A DNA stretch of 64,000 nt, from NCBI RefSeq assembly GCF_015207425.1, contig NZ_JADEWZ010000010.1, forward strand, positions 87,686-151,685. Direction: 5' to 3'. The number at the start of each line of letters is the position of its first letter. Position 1 is the stretch's first letter. A program made the translations under genes and the position numbers. Below the pieces are notes generated by a model, which searched no databases, had not been told where the DNA came from, and saw only the letters and a list, made by a program, of their open reading frames with translations. This DNA comes from Lusitaniella coriacea LEGE 07157. Its GTDB lineage: Bacteria > Cyanobacteriota > Cyanobacteriia > Cyanobacteriales > Spirulinaceae. Below are positions 1 through 7,352 of the stretch, piece after piece.

Positions 1-48
1 CTCAGACAGCATTGAGAAAACGCATTAATATTAACGGCTTGCAATGAA

Positions 49-189
49 TTAACGCCGATGACGCTGTGGATCATTGACGGGTATGGGAATCAGCTCTGGT
101 TCTGGTTCGGCTTCTGGCCCTAGTAGGGAGTCAATCAGACGGCGCGCCCAATCTTTTAGCTTTTCCAACACCTTATCTAAATAATCCAT
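49..189 (-). CDS. Small conserved-looking acidic/basic protein, 46 aa
   Basis: This open frame starts with MDYLDKVLEKL and ends in a proline- and arginine-rich tail (NDPQRHRR). An AGGAG Shine-Dalgarno lies 11 nt before the ATG. The N-terminal half should form an amphipathic helix (DKVLEKLKDWARRLIDSLLG); a Glu-Pro repeat (EAEPEPEPE) follows. It lies downstream of cinA on the same strand, 185 nt after the cinA stop. I recall similar 45-50 residue proteins in cyanobacteria but know no function. The good ribosome site and the sensible amino-acid composition make me think it is real. Confidence 0.6.
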   Translation of the reverse strand: MDYLDKVLEKLKDWARRLIDSLLGPEAEPEPELIPIPVNDPQRHRR

Positions 190-374
190 TTAACAAAAAG
201 CTCCTGTTGAAACTTATCTTTATTGTATCTAGAGGTCGATAAACTGCAAGTCCGAGGAATTCCCGATCTTTCCCCATGTGCCTGAGTTTCTGTACGCTTC
301 TCTATTTATTATGTTTGTTTGTCAATTATGTATTTATGTTAAGAATAACACAGTTTTGGTAAAAAGTATACATC

Positions 375-1628
375 TTAAGAATCGCTTAATAGCTTTCGGC
401 GCAATCGATCGAGAGCGTGACAGGCGCTAATGTAACGAATCGTCGCGCGATCGCGCGCTTCTCCAAAACGGTATTCAAAAATTTCCACCGAGTCATCAGG
501 AGCCGCCAATCCAATATAAACCAACCCCACGGGTTTATAGGCGCTGCCCCCCTCTGGCCCTGCAATCCCCGTAATACTCAAACTCCAAGAAGAATCCAAC
601 TTTTCCTTGACCCCCAACGCCATTTGCTGGGCAACAGGCTCGCTGACTGCCCCCAATTGCGCAAGAATTTCTTGACTAACACCCAAGAGGGATGTTTTCA
701 CAACGTTGCTATAGGTAATAACGCCGCCTCTAAAGTATGCCGAACTGCCGGGAATTTCCGTTAGCATTGCCCCCAATCCCCCTCCAGTACAGGATTCCGC
801 CACGCTCAACGTTTCGCCGCGATCGCGCAACAACTCTCCCACCACCGAAGCCAACGTCGCCTCATCCGCTCCCACATAGTCCAATCCGGCAATCTCCTGT
901 AATTGCTTGGCGACGGGTTTGATGAGTTGAATCGCCGACACTTCCGAATCTGCACGAGCAGATACTCGCAACTTGACACTCCCCTCCATTGCATAGGGCG
1001 CAACTGTTGGATTTTGCAGTTCAAAAAAAGACGCAACCTTACTCGCCAATGCCGACTCGCCAATCCCCCAAAACTTTAACAAGCGACTGTAAATAATATG
1101 CTCGCCCCACCCCTGACTTTTCAGGTAAGGAACCGCCGTTTCCTCCCACATCCGCCGCATTTCTGACGGTACGCCCGGAAACGTGAGAATCGTCAAATCT
1201 TTCTTGGGCTGCCAAATCATCCCTGGTGCCGTACCGCTTGGATTGGGGAGAATTTCTGCTCCTTCGGGTAAAAGGGCTTGCTTGCGGTTATTTGGGGTCA
1301 TTTGCCGCCGCCTTTGGGCAAACTTCTCGGCAATATCTCGCACGATTTCCGGACGTTCGAGCAGAGGCGTATCGAACAAATTTGCGATTGTTTCTGTGGT
1401 GAGGTCGTCAGGTGTGGGTCCCAGTCCCCCGGTGAAAATTAAAATAGATGCGCGACTCTGCGCCACTTTAATCACTTGTTGGAGGCGTTCGGGATTATCG
1501 CCCACCACACTTTGATAATAGTGAGGAATTCCCAGATCGGCGAGTTGCTGAGCGAGATATTGAACATTGGTGTTGACAATATTCCCCAGTAACAATTCCG
1601 TTCCTACGCAAATAATTTCTGCACTCAT
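375..1628 (-). CDS. cinA: CinA-like protein (MoCF domain plus PncC-type amidase)
   Basis: The protein is 417 residues from the internal ATG (MSAEIICVG), which fits the family's usual 410-420; an upstream start would add 16 residues without family support. The N-terminal MoCF/COG1058 domain shows TGGLGPTPDD at residues 66-75. The C-terminal half is the NMN amidohydrolase (PncC) domain, with the AESCTGGGLG motif and SITGIAGPEGG. In known members the protein hydrolyses ADP-ribose and deamidates nicotinamide mononucleotide in NAD recycling; the competence link suggested by the name is not established in cyanobacteria. It is probably monocistronic, possibly with the small gene downstream. Confidence 0.93.
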   Translation of the reverse strand: MSAEIICVGTELLLGNIVNTNVQYLAQQLADLGIPHYYQSVVGDNPERLQQVIKVAQSRASILIFTGGLGPTPDDLTTETIANLFDTPLLERPEIVRDIAEKFAQRRRQMTPNNRKQALLPEGAEILPNPSGTAPGMIWQPKKDLTILTFPGVPSEMRRMWEETAVPYLKSQGWGEHIIYSRLLKFWGIGESALASKVASFFELQNPTVAPYAMEGSVKLRVSARADSEVSAIQLIKPVAKQLQEIAGLDYVGADEATLASVVGELLRDRGETLSVAESCTGGGLGAMLTEIPGSSAYFRGGVITYSNVVKTSLLGVSQEILAQLGAVSEPVAQQMALGVKEKLDSSWSLSITGIAGPEGGSAYKPVGLVYIGLAAPDDSVEIFEYRFGEARDRATIRYISACHALDRLRRKLLSDS

Positions 1629-1725
1629 CAAAAACCTCCGAGAAACCCTGCCGTTATAGTACAGGGAGGATGTCAAGGAACGTTCTCGATCGTACCATCG
1701 CGATCGCGAGTTTTGCTGGTGAGTG

Positions 1726-1880
1726 GGTCATATAGCAATAGCCAGGAGTATTAGGATACTGGTGAAGGTGAGCTGGGGAAGCGGGGGGAGCTGGGGGAGA
1801 TAAGATGACGCGGAGACATGGGGACAGGTTAGCAATCCATCTTCCCTTCTGCCTCCTACAATGGCGACTGCTATATCAAC
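1726..1880. repeat. Dispersed intergenic repeat (CAGGAGTATTAGGA ... CTTCCCTTCTGCC)
   Basis: The segment runs from TATAGCAATAGCCAGGAGTA through GGGGAGCTGGG-type 8-9-mers to GCAATCCATCTTCCCTTCTG and GGCGACTGCTAT. Close copies lie at 28045-28227, with partial ones at 16012-16110, 44700-44800 and 2885-2995. No coding potential is evident. It fills most of the 289-nt gap between cinA and the phosphoesterase gene. Confidence 0.75.
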
Positions 1881-1917
1881 CCCTGCTGGGATCTATGCAT
1901 TCAACTTAATCGATTGT

Positions 1918-2817
1918 CTAACCAGAATAGAGGGGTGTGCTGGAATGAATTGTGCCATTTTCATCAATCCAAATCAGGTCAATGGTTTTAACTCGACCTC
2001 CTTGGAGGGAAACGAGGGAAAAGTTGCGGACGACATCGCCCCCAATTTGAATGATGCGGGGAACGGCGGCAGCATTGAGATAAATCGTACCTTGGGGGGT
2101 GGTGCAAATATTGGTTCGCAATTGTTCTCTGGTATGGCGCAGGCGGTGGTGCATATGCCCGAAGGTGACTAATGGAATGTGTTTGCCAAGATCGAGGACT
2201 TGCGCGATCGCGCCTGCAAAATCGAGATCGCCATGATCGCCGCCCAGTTCGCCCCAATCTCTACCGCAAATATCCTCCGCGCGATCGCCTAAACCCGATG
2301 GCCCATTGTGACCGAGAAAAATGAGAGTTTGGTGGGCTGCATCCTTTGCCACCTCTACAATTCGAGCGGTCGATTCTTCAAAATCATTAATTCCGTAACG
2401 ATCGCGGTAAAAGTCTCTATTTCGCCAATCGCTTCCTCCCCAACTGAAAGGACGACCCCCCACCACGGATAATCCGAGTTCGGGAAACTCAAGTTTGCCA
2501 TAGCCAACGTGCGCTTTTCCCAATAAATCGAGCTGTTGCTGCACGCGATCTTCAATTTCGCGATCGTAGGGAGATTTTTTGCGTCCCCATTCCGAAGCGG
2601 AGTACCACGCATCGTGATTGCCTAAAATGGCGGCAAAGGGAACCTCAAGGGTAGAAATTTCTCGAACCACCTCGACGGACTCGTTACCAAAATCTCCTAC
2701 AAACAAGGCGAGATCGACCCCTAACTGTTGAAGCGCGAGATTATCTTCTTTTTCCCACTGGTCGTGAACGTCGCCAATCACAGCAATTTGAATCGACCGC
2801 TCGGCTGTATTTTCCAT
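1918..2817 (-). CDS. Calcineurin-like metallophosphoesterase (TIGR04168 type)
   Basis: The 299-residue protein carries the full metallophosphoesterase signature in order: GDVHD (residues 15-19), GDFGNE (41-46), GNHD (66-69), then GHNG and a C-terminal TFGHMHH. These motifs supply ligands for two metal ions. The overall form matches the cyanobacterial and plant family I know as TIGR04168; its substrate is unknown to me. There is no signal peptide, so it should be cytosolic. It stands alone, with repeat-rich DNA on both sides. Confidence 0.88.
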   Translation of the reverse strand: MENTAERSIQIAVIGDVHDQWEKEDNLALQQLGVDLALFVGDFGNESVEVVREISTLEVPFAAILGNHDAWYSASEWGRKKSPYDREIEDRVQQQLDLLGKAHVGYGKLEFPELGLSVVGGRPFSWGGSDWRNRDFYRDRYGINDFEESTARIVEVAKDAAHQTLIFLGHNGPSGLGDRAEDICGRDWGELGGDHGDLDFAGAIAQVLDLGKHIPLVTFGHMHHRLRHTREQLRTNICTTPQGTIYLNAAAVPRIIQIGGDVVRNFSLVSLQGGRVKTIDLIWIDENGTIHSSTPLYSG

Positions 2818-2869
2818 ATTTGCCCCTAAAACCGTCCTTTAAGATTATGAACGATTGACAAGGAAATGT

Positions 2870-3197
2870 AAGCAATCAGCCATTAGCGCCTAACGGTGAA
2901 GCAGAGGAGCTGGGGGAGCTGGGGAAGCGGGGGAAGCTGAGGGAGCTGGGAAACTGTGACTTTGGATGTCCTAACTGTTATGGCGACTGCTATAAAATCT
3001 GTTTGAATCGCCTTGGTTAGGGGTTCATACAAAATCTTTCAAATTGCCCATCCTAAAAATTTACTGCGTCGCTGTATCTCCGTGTCTGGTGTGTCATACA
3101 AAATCCTTCAAATTGCCCATCCTAAAAATTCACCGCGTCCCCGTGTCCCCGTGTCCCCGCGTCAGTCCTCACTGAGGGTATTCAACCAGATTTCATA
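2870..3197. repeat. Composite repeat island with a 69-bp tandem duplication
   Basis: The 380-nt gap between the phosphoesterase and anti-sigma genes is nearly all repeat. It holds GGGGAGCTGGGG-type 8-9-mers (about 2900-2950), CCTAACTGTTATGGCGACTG (about 2970), an inverted half element (ATAAAATCTGTTTGAATCG, from about 2993), and two tandem 69-bp units starting at 3025 and 3094 with TCATACAAAATC(T/C)TTCAAATTG. It ends in CCCCGTGT octamers. The TCATA..AAATCC end is the inverse of the GGATTTTATATGA end seen in the copy at 24792-24890, so this resembles a small non-autonomous element. Confidence 0.7.
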
Positions 3198-4085
3198 TCA
3201 CTGTGTAATAACAGTTGTGGCAAGGTGCTGGAGTTCAGTGGGAGAACCGTTGGCAACGAGGACATAGAGAAAGTCGCGATCGCGCCAAAGGACTAAATCG
3301 GGTTCTTGGGAACGGTGGAGATAGAGGCGTTCTTGGGTGAGTTTGGGAAAGGAGGCGTTAGGGGTAAGTTCAAGTTGATAGAAGGAAATGATGCGTGCGG
3401 GATCCTGTTGATACGTTAAACGAATCCCTCGGGTTTTGCCCAGTTTGCAAAAACTTCCACCTAATAGTTTTAAGCCGCGATCGTTTAGGAGGGGAAGGGG
3501 AGAGGGCAATTGGGTTTTGGGTTGAAATTGCTTGACAATTTCGGCGGGTTGCGAAGAGGCAAAATCCACGGGACCCGTATTGCGGTTGAGGGAGTTTTGA
3601 CGATCTTCCAATAATTCTTCAATGCCTTCCCAGTTTTGCAGGAGAAAGGTTTCAGAGGCGGTAAACGCGATCGCGTCCTGGGATATTTGCAATTGTTGCG
3701 CTTGTAAAAATTGGAGTCGTCGGTGCAAGCGAAAATTATTAATCCCCAGGGCGATCGCGAGCAGTGCAGCAACCCCAATCGCTGGCCCAGAACGAGAGAG
3801 ACACGATTTTTGAGTTTGGCGAACGAAATGGGAAATTCGGGATGTTTTAGGGGGAACGCGGGCAGAAAAGAGGATTTTTTCGCGCAGAGAAGGGGAAGGG
3901 GCGCGCTCGGAGACATCGTAGCTCATTAATCCCAACACTTCTTGCAAGCGATCGATTTCCTTGGCAAATTCGGGATGCGCGGTTAATGATTTTTGAAATT
4001 CTTCCGCTTCTTCCGAGTTTAAATTACCCAGAACGTATCCGGCAGCAAGGTCTTGAAATCTTTTTGACATGGGCGATTCACTCAT
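3198..4085 (-). CDS. Anti-sigma factor, RskA-like, single-pass membrane protein
   Basis: This 295-residue protein has a cytosolic N-terminal helical domain (about 1-75, SKRFQDLAAGYVLGNLNSEE), one transmembrane segment at about 99-118 and a C-terminal extracytoplasmic domain. The DLAAGYVLG-type start is typical of anti-sigma-K (RskA) proteins; no zinc-binding HxxxCxxC is seen. Its ATG overlaps the end of the sigma-factor gene by 8 nt (ATGAGTGA), so translation is probably coupled. It would hold the ECF sigma factor inactive at the membrane. The signal sensed is unknown. Confidence 0.85.
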   Translation of the reverse strand: MSESPMSKRFQDLAAGYVLGNLNSEEAEEFQKSLTAHPEFAKEIDRLQEVLGLMSYDVSERAPSPSLREKILFSARVPPKTSRISHFVRQTQKSCLSRSGPAIGVAALLAIALGINNFRLHRRLQFLQAQQLQISQDAIAFTASETFLLQNWEGIEELLEDRQNSLNRNTGPVDFASSQPAEIVKQFQPKTQLPSPLPLLNDRGLKLLGGSFCKLGKTRGIRLTYQQDPARIISFYQLELTPNASFPKLTQERLYLHRSQEPDLVLWRDRDFLYVLVANGSPTELQHLATTVITQ

Positions 4086-4662
4086 ACTCCCCCAAAAAAT
4101 GCTTCAAATTTTCTCTCAATTGCAATAATCCTTTCCTTGCCCAGGTTTTGACGGTTCCGAGGGGCGTGTTGAGTCGTTTGGCGATTTGCGACTGACTGCA
4201 CCCTTCGTAATAACTGAGTTCTAAGACTTGTCGCTGTTGGGGGGGGAGTTGGGCGAGGGCTTGTCTGACGCGATCGCGTCGTTCTTGGAGGGACGCGCGA
4301 TCGAAAGGGGAGGACGGGGTTACATCTGCACTCATGGTTCGCTGCCAACGGGTGAGAAACTTTTGTTTGGAGGTTCGCGATCGCAAACGATCGATGGCGC
4401 GCGATCGCGTCAGAGTCGCTAAAAAGCTGCTCAAGGAACCCCGACGCGGATCGTAGGTGGGTTTGCGCCAGAGAATCAGAAAAATTTCCTGGGTCAAATC
4501 CTCTGCGTCTGTGGGTTCTGCTAAAATTCTCAGAGCTAAACTATACACTAGACTCGAATAGCGATCGTAGAGTTGTCCTAACGCTTCCAAGTGACCCGCA
4601 TACAAAGCGCATAATAACTCCGCATCGGGGGTTTCCAGGGAAGGGGGATGGCGATGGGTCAT
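4078..4662 (-). CDS. ECF RNA polymerase sigma factor
   Basis: At 194 residues it has the ECF form: region 2 at about 25-97 (DAEDLTQEIFLILWRK, then SLSSFLATLTRSRAIDRLR) and region 4 at about 130-185 with a helix-turn-helix (CSQSQIAKRLNTPLGTVKT). There is no region 3. It belongs to the RpoE/SigK-like group that pairs with membrane anti-sigma factors, and the next gene is exactly such a partner. The pair likely forms a stress-response switch. I saw no recognisable autoregulatory promoter in the short upstream region. Confidence 0.92.
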   Translation of the reverse strand: MTHRHPPSLETPDAELLCALYAGHLEALGQLYDRYSSLVYSLALRILAEPTDAEDLTQEIFLILWRKPTYDPRRGSLSSFLATLTRSRAIDRLRSRTSKQKFLTRWQRTMSADVTPSSPFDRASLQERRDRVRQALAQLPPQQRQVLELSYYEGCSQSQIAKRLNTPLGTVKTWARKGLLQLRENLKHFLGEYE

Positions 4663-4770
4663 GGCTCAAGGAAATTTTATTATTTCTGGGCGCGATCGGC
4701 TAAAATTCATCTCAATTGGGTGTTGAATAGTTTGTATCAAAATCATCACCCCGTCTCCCCAACACTCGGT

Positions 4771-5199
4771 TTATTGCGAATTGGCTAATTGCTGTCGTCT
4801 CCAACGCTTCGCATCCATACTATAAGCTCCAGAACCGCGAATTAGTAGCGCGATTGCGCCCCCAGCAGTTGCAAAAGCATAGGCAAAGTGGGGAACGTCT
4901 CGGATGATTATCATCCCCGGAATAATAATGGTAATAATCGCCATCAGTGCCAATAGTGCCGCCGAGATGCGGCTGTAAAACCCAACAATCATCATCGCAC
5001 CGAGGATAATTTGAACAATTCCCGCGATCGTCAGGAAGAATTTGACATCAACAAATAAAAAGCTCTGATAATCTTTGACATAGGTGGTTGCAAGTTTGGG
5101 CAAAACCAGTTTTTCGTAGCCCCAAAAGATGAGGGTCAAGCCCAAAAAGACTCTCAAAATCAAACTCTCATAGCGTTCGTACCGTTTAAAATCGATCAT
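4771..5199 (-). CDS. DoxX family membrane protein
   Basis: The 142-residue protein has four predicted transmembrane segments. It has DoxX-like features: an N-terminal ERYESLILRVFLGLTLIFWG segment with the conserved glycine, and a GFYSRISAALLALMA segment. Family members are linked to thiosulfate:quinone oxidoreductase or redox stress complexes, but no specific role can be read here. A short open frame (5186-5359) overlaps its start by 14 nt. Confidence 0.85.
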   Translation of the reverse strand: MIDFKRYERYESLILRVFLGLTLIFWGYEKLVLPKLATTYVKDYQSFLFVDVKFFLTIAGIVQIILGAMMIVGFYSRISAALLALMAIITIIIPGMIIIRDVPHFAYAFATAGGAIALLIRGSGAYSMDAKRWRRQQLANSQ

Positions 5200-5359
5200 T
5201 ATTCAATTCCCCATTTCTCGCTTCCTTTTCTATACGAGTGAGTTGACGAATTGGATGTTCGAGGAAATCAAAAATGCTATCTTCCTCCTCTGTCTTGAAG
5301 CTCAAACTTTTGATTTGGCTAGCTTTTTCTAGTCTTTCAGGACTAATATCAATTCCCAA
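5186..5359 (-). pseudogene. Possible 3' remnant of an unidentified gene upstream of doxX
   Basis: From a TTG after an in-frame TGA, this frame reads about 57 residues of normal-looking protein (DISPERLEKASQIKSLSFK, then SIFDFLEHPIRQLTRIEKEA) and stops 14 nt inside the doxX gene. Another in-frame ATG lies just before the TGA at 5380, so either the gene is a remnant with a nonsense codon or it uses TTG. I do not recognise the family. The charged, amphipathic composition is unlike random non-coding DNA, but no ribosome site is evident. Confidence 0.35.
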
Positions 5360-5369
5360 TCATCTTGCA

Positions 5370-7256
5370 TCAAATACCATCTTCCTCTCCCCGCGTCACC
5401 GCGTCACCGTGTCCCCTGTCTCCCTCTCCCTCTCGAACCGGAAGTTGAATAACAAACTCCGTTCCCTCGCCAAGGGTCGAAAAACACTCCAACGTCCCCT
5501 CATGTCGTTCCGTGATAATTTGATAGCTGATAGACATTCCCATACCCGTTCCTTTGCCAATCGGCTTAGTCGTGAAAAATGGGTCAAAGATGCGCTGTTT
5601 AACTTCTAGGGAGATACCAGAACCGTTATCGGCTATTGCAATCCGCACGTATTTCCCCTCAACCAGAGAGGTGCGCAGCATGATTTGACGAGGGTTATTC
5701 CGTGTCCCCACTTCTTCCAAAGCATCTATCCCATTGGTAAGAATGTTCATAAATACTTGATTGAGCAGTCCGGGATAACATTCAACCGCTGGGAGAAGAG
5801 CATAATCTTTAATAATTTGAATTTCCGGTCGCTCTGGGGACGCTTTGAGGCGATGATTTAAAATCATCAGCGTACTGTCCAATCCCTCATGGATATCGAC
5901 GAGTTTGATTTCCGCTTCATCAATGCGAGAAAAGTTGCGCAGAGATAATACGATTTCGCGAATGCGATCGGTTCCCATCTTCATTGAAGAAAGAGTTTTT
6001 GGCAAATCGTCTTGAATGAATTCCAAATCGATTTCTTCGGCTTCGGTTTGAATGTCGTCAACAGGATTGGGGTAGTGCATTTGATACATATATATTATCC
6101 CCAACAAGTCTTTCGCATATTCTTGAACGTGAGCGAGATTGCCATGAATAAAACTAACTGGATTGTTGATTTCGTGGGCAACACCTGCAACCATTTGTCC
6201 CAAGCTCGACATTTTTTCATTTTGAAGCATCTGTCCTTGGGTACGTTGCAACTTTTCTAGGGTGGTTTGAAGTTTTTGATTTGTAGTTTTGTGTTGCACC
6301 AGTAGTTGGTTGACAAACTGTATATAAGTATTAAAAGTCTCAGCTAAAATTCCCGCTTCATCTTGACTCGTTACCGGAACTTTCAAATCGAAATTACTAT
6401 CTTGGATCGACTGCTGTGCAATCTTGGTCATATATTGTAGGGGGCGCAGGAGAATGCGGCTCATTGCCCATATTACAAGCAACCCTATCGCTCCAGACAA
6501 AATCATGCTACTCAGCATTATTTCCATTTTTCTTATGGAGGCTTGCTGCAAGACTGCCACTGCCTCCCTGTGTTCTTCTTTCGTTGCGTCTGCTAATGCG
6601 GATGTTTTTCCGATAAAACTGTCTAGCTCTTTAATAAAAGAACTCCGGTCTGATTTTTCCAGACTTGTCTGAATTACCGAAATTTGTTCTGGTTTGAGGA
6701 GAGAGGGGTCGAGTTGTTCCAAGAACAGATCCATCTGCTGCATATAGTTCTTCACTGCCACCTCGTGGTCTTGTAAAATAGCGGTTGCTATCTCAGCTTC
6801 CGTTTCAGTTGTGTCTTCTGTGGCTTTGGTTTCTTCAAACTCATCTGAATCCCTGAAATCCTGCCAATCTTCCTTGAACTGCTGATAATCTTCGATAAAA
6901 TGGGCAAACTCTTTTTGGAATTCTAGAGTGGCGACTTCGGTGGTAGGCTTTTCCAGAAGAGATTTTTTACGGATTAAAAACTTAACCAAACTCCCTTGCA
7001 TCTGGCTGACATTTTGCATATCTTCAATTGCTTCTGCATGAATCTCCTGAGCTTTATCCTCGGCGTGCTTGGCAATGAGAAAACCGCTTGCAATTCCAGT
7101 AACTATAACGGCAAATGCGACCCCGTACCCCACAAGCATTTTGCGACCTAGCGACCAACGACTGAACCAGCTTTGCACGTTTGTTTGGTTGAGGATGGTT
7201 GGTGGAGCTACTTCTGTACTAGAGGAGGCTCTGGGAGTATGGAGATTCGCGCTCAT
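5370..7256 (-). CDS. HAMP-containing sensor histidine kinase
   Basis: This is a membrane histidine kinase of 628 residues. It has transmembrane segments at about 41-63 and 248-270 flanking a helical extracytoplasmic domain, HAMP at about 268-320, a coiled coil at 320-350, the H-box at H361 (AGVAHEINNP) and a C-terminal HATPase domain (IADNGSGIS, then GKGTGMGMSIS). The helical sensor region has no named ligand-binding fold. No response regulator is adjacent. The last roughly 20 codons run into CCCCGCGT/CACCGTGT octamers, giving a Gly/Glu/Arg/Asp-rich tail not expected after the kinase fold, so the original stop was probably displaced. A perfect inverted repeat lies upstream. Confidence 0.92.
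   Translation of the reverse strand: MSANLHTPRASSSTEVAPPTILNQTNVQSWFSRWSLGRKMLVGYGVAFAVIVTGIASGFLIAKHAEDKAQEIHAEAIEDMQNVSQMQGSLVKFLIRKKSLLEKPTTEVATLEFQKEFAHFIEDYQQFKEDWQDFRDSDEFEETKATEDTTETEAEIATAILQDHEVAVKNYMQQMDLFLEQLDPSLLKPEQISVIQTSLEKSDRSSFIKELDSFIGKTSALADATKEEHREAVAVLQQASIRKMEIMLSSMILSGAIGLLVIWAMSRILLRPLQYMTKIAQQSIQDSNFDLKVPVTSQDEAGILAETFNTYIQFVNQLLVQHKTTNQKLQTTLEKLQRTQGQMLQNEKMSSLGQMVAGVAHEINNPVSFIHGNLAHVQEYAKDLLGIIYMYQMHYPNPVDDIQTEAEEIDLEFIQDDLPKTLSSMKMGTDRIREIVLSLRNFSRIDEAEIKLVDIHEGLDSTLMILNHRLKASPERPEIQIIKDYALLPAVECYPGLLNQVFMNILTNGIDALEEVGTRNNPRQIMLRTSLVEGKYVRIAIADNGSGISLEVKQRIFDPFFTTKPIGKGTGMGMSISYQIITERHEGTLECFSTLGEGTEFVIQLPVREGEGDRGHGDAVTRGEEDGI
5380..5432. repeat. Octamer repeat array inside the 3' end of the histidine kinase gene
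   Basis: Units of the form CCCCGCGT, CACCGCGT and CACCGTGT, followed by CCCTGTCTCCCTCTCCCTC, lie just before the kinase stop codon. The same octamers occur in intergenic spaces at about 3135 and 32290-32510, so a normally intergenic repeat has entered a coding end here. Confidence 0.7.
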
Positions 7257-7261
7257 GAAAA

Positions 7262-7329
7262 CTTATCACTAGAATACGACTATCCTTAGTATTCCCATAT
7301 TCAACTTGTGAGAGGCGATTAGTGATAAG
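7262..7329. promoter_or_regulatory. Perfect 10-bp inverted repeat upstream of the histidine kinase
   Basis: CTTATCACTA at 7262-7271 is repeated in inverse as TAGTGATAAG at 7320-7329, with 48 nt between. It begins 5 nt before the kinase ATG (7256) and sits in the 96-nt gap after the glycosyltransferase gene. It could be two half-sites for a regulator or a long-loop hairpin. No T-run follows on either side, so it is not a standard terminator. Confidence 0.5.
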
Positions 7330-7352
7330 AGAATCAGCATTTTATTTCATGA

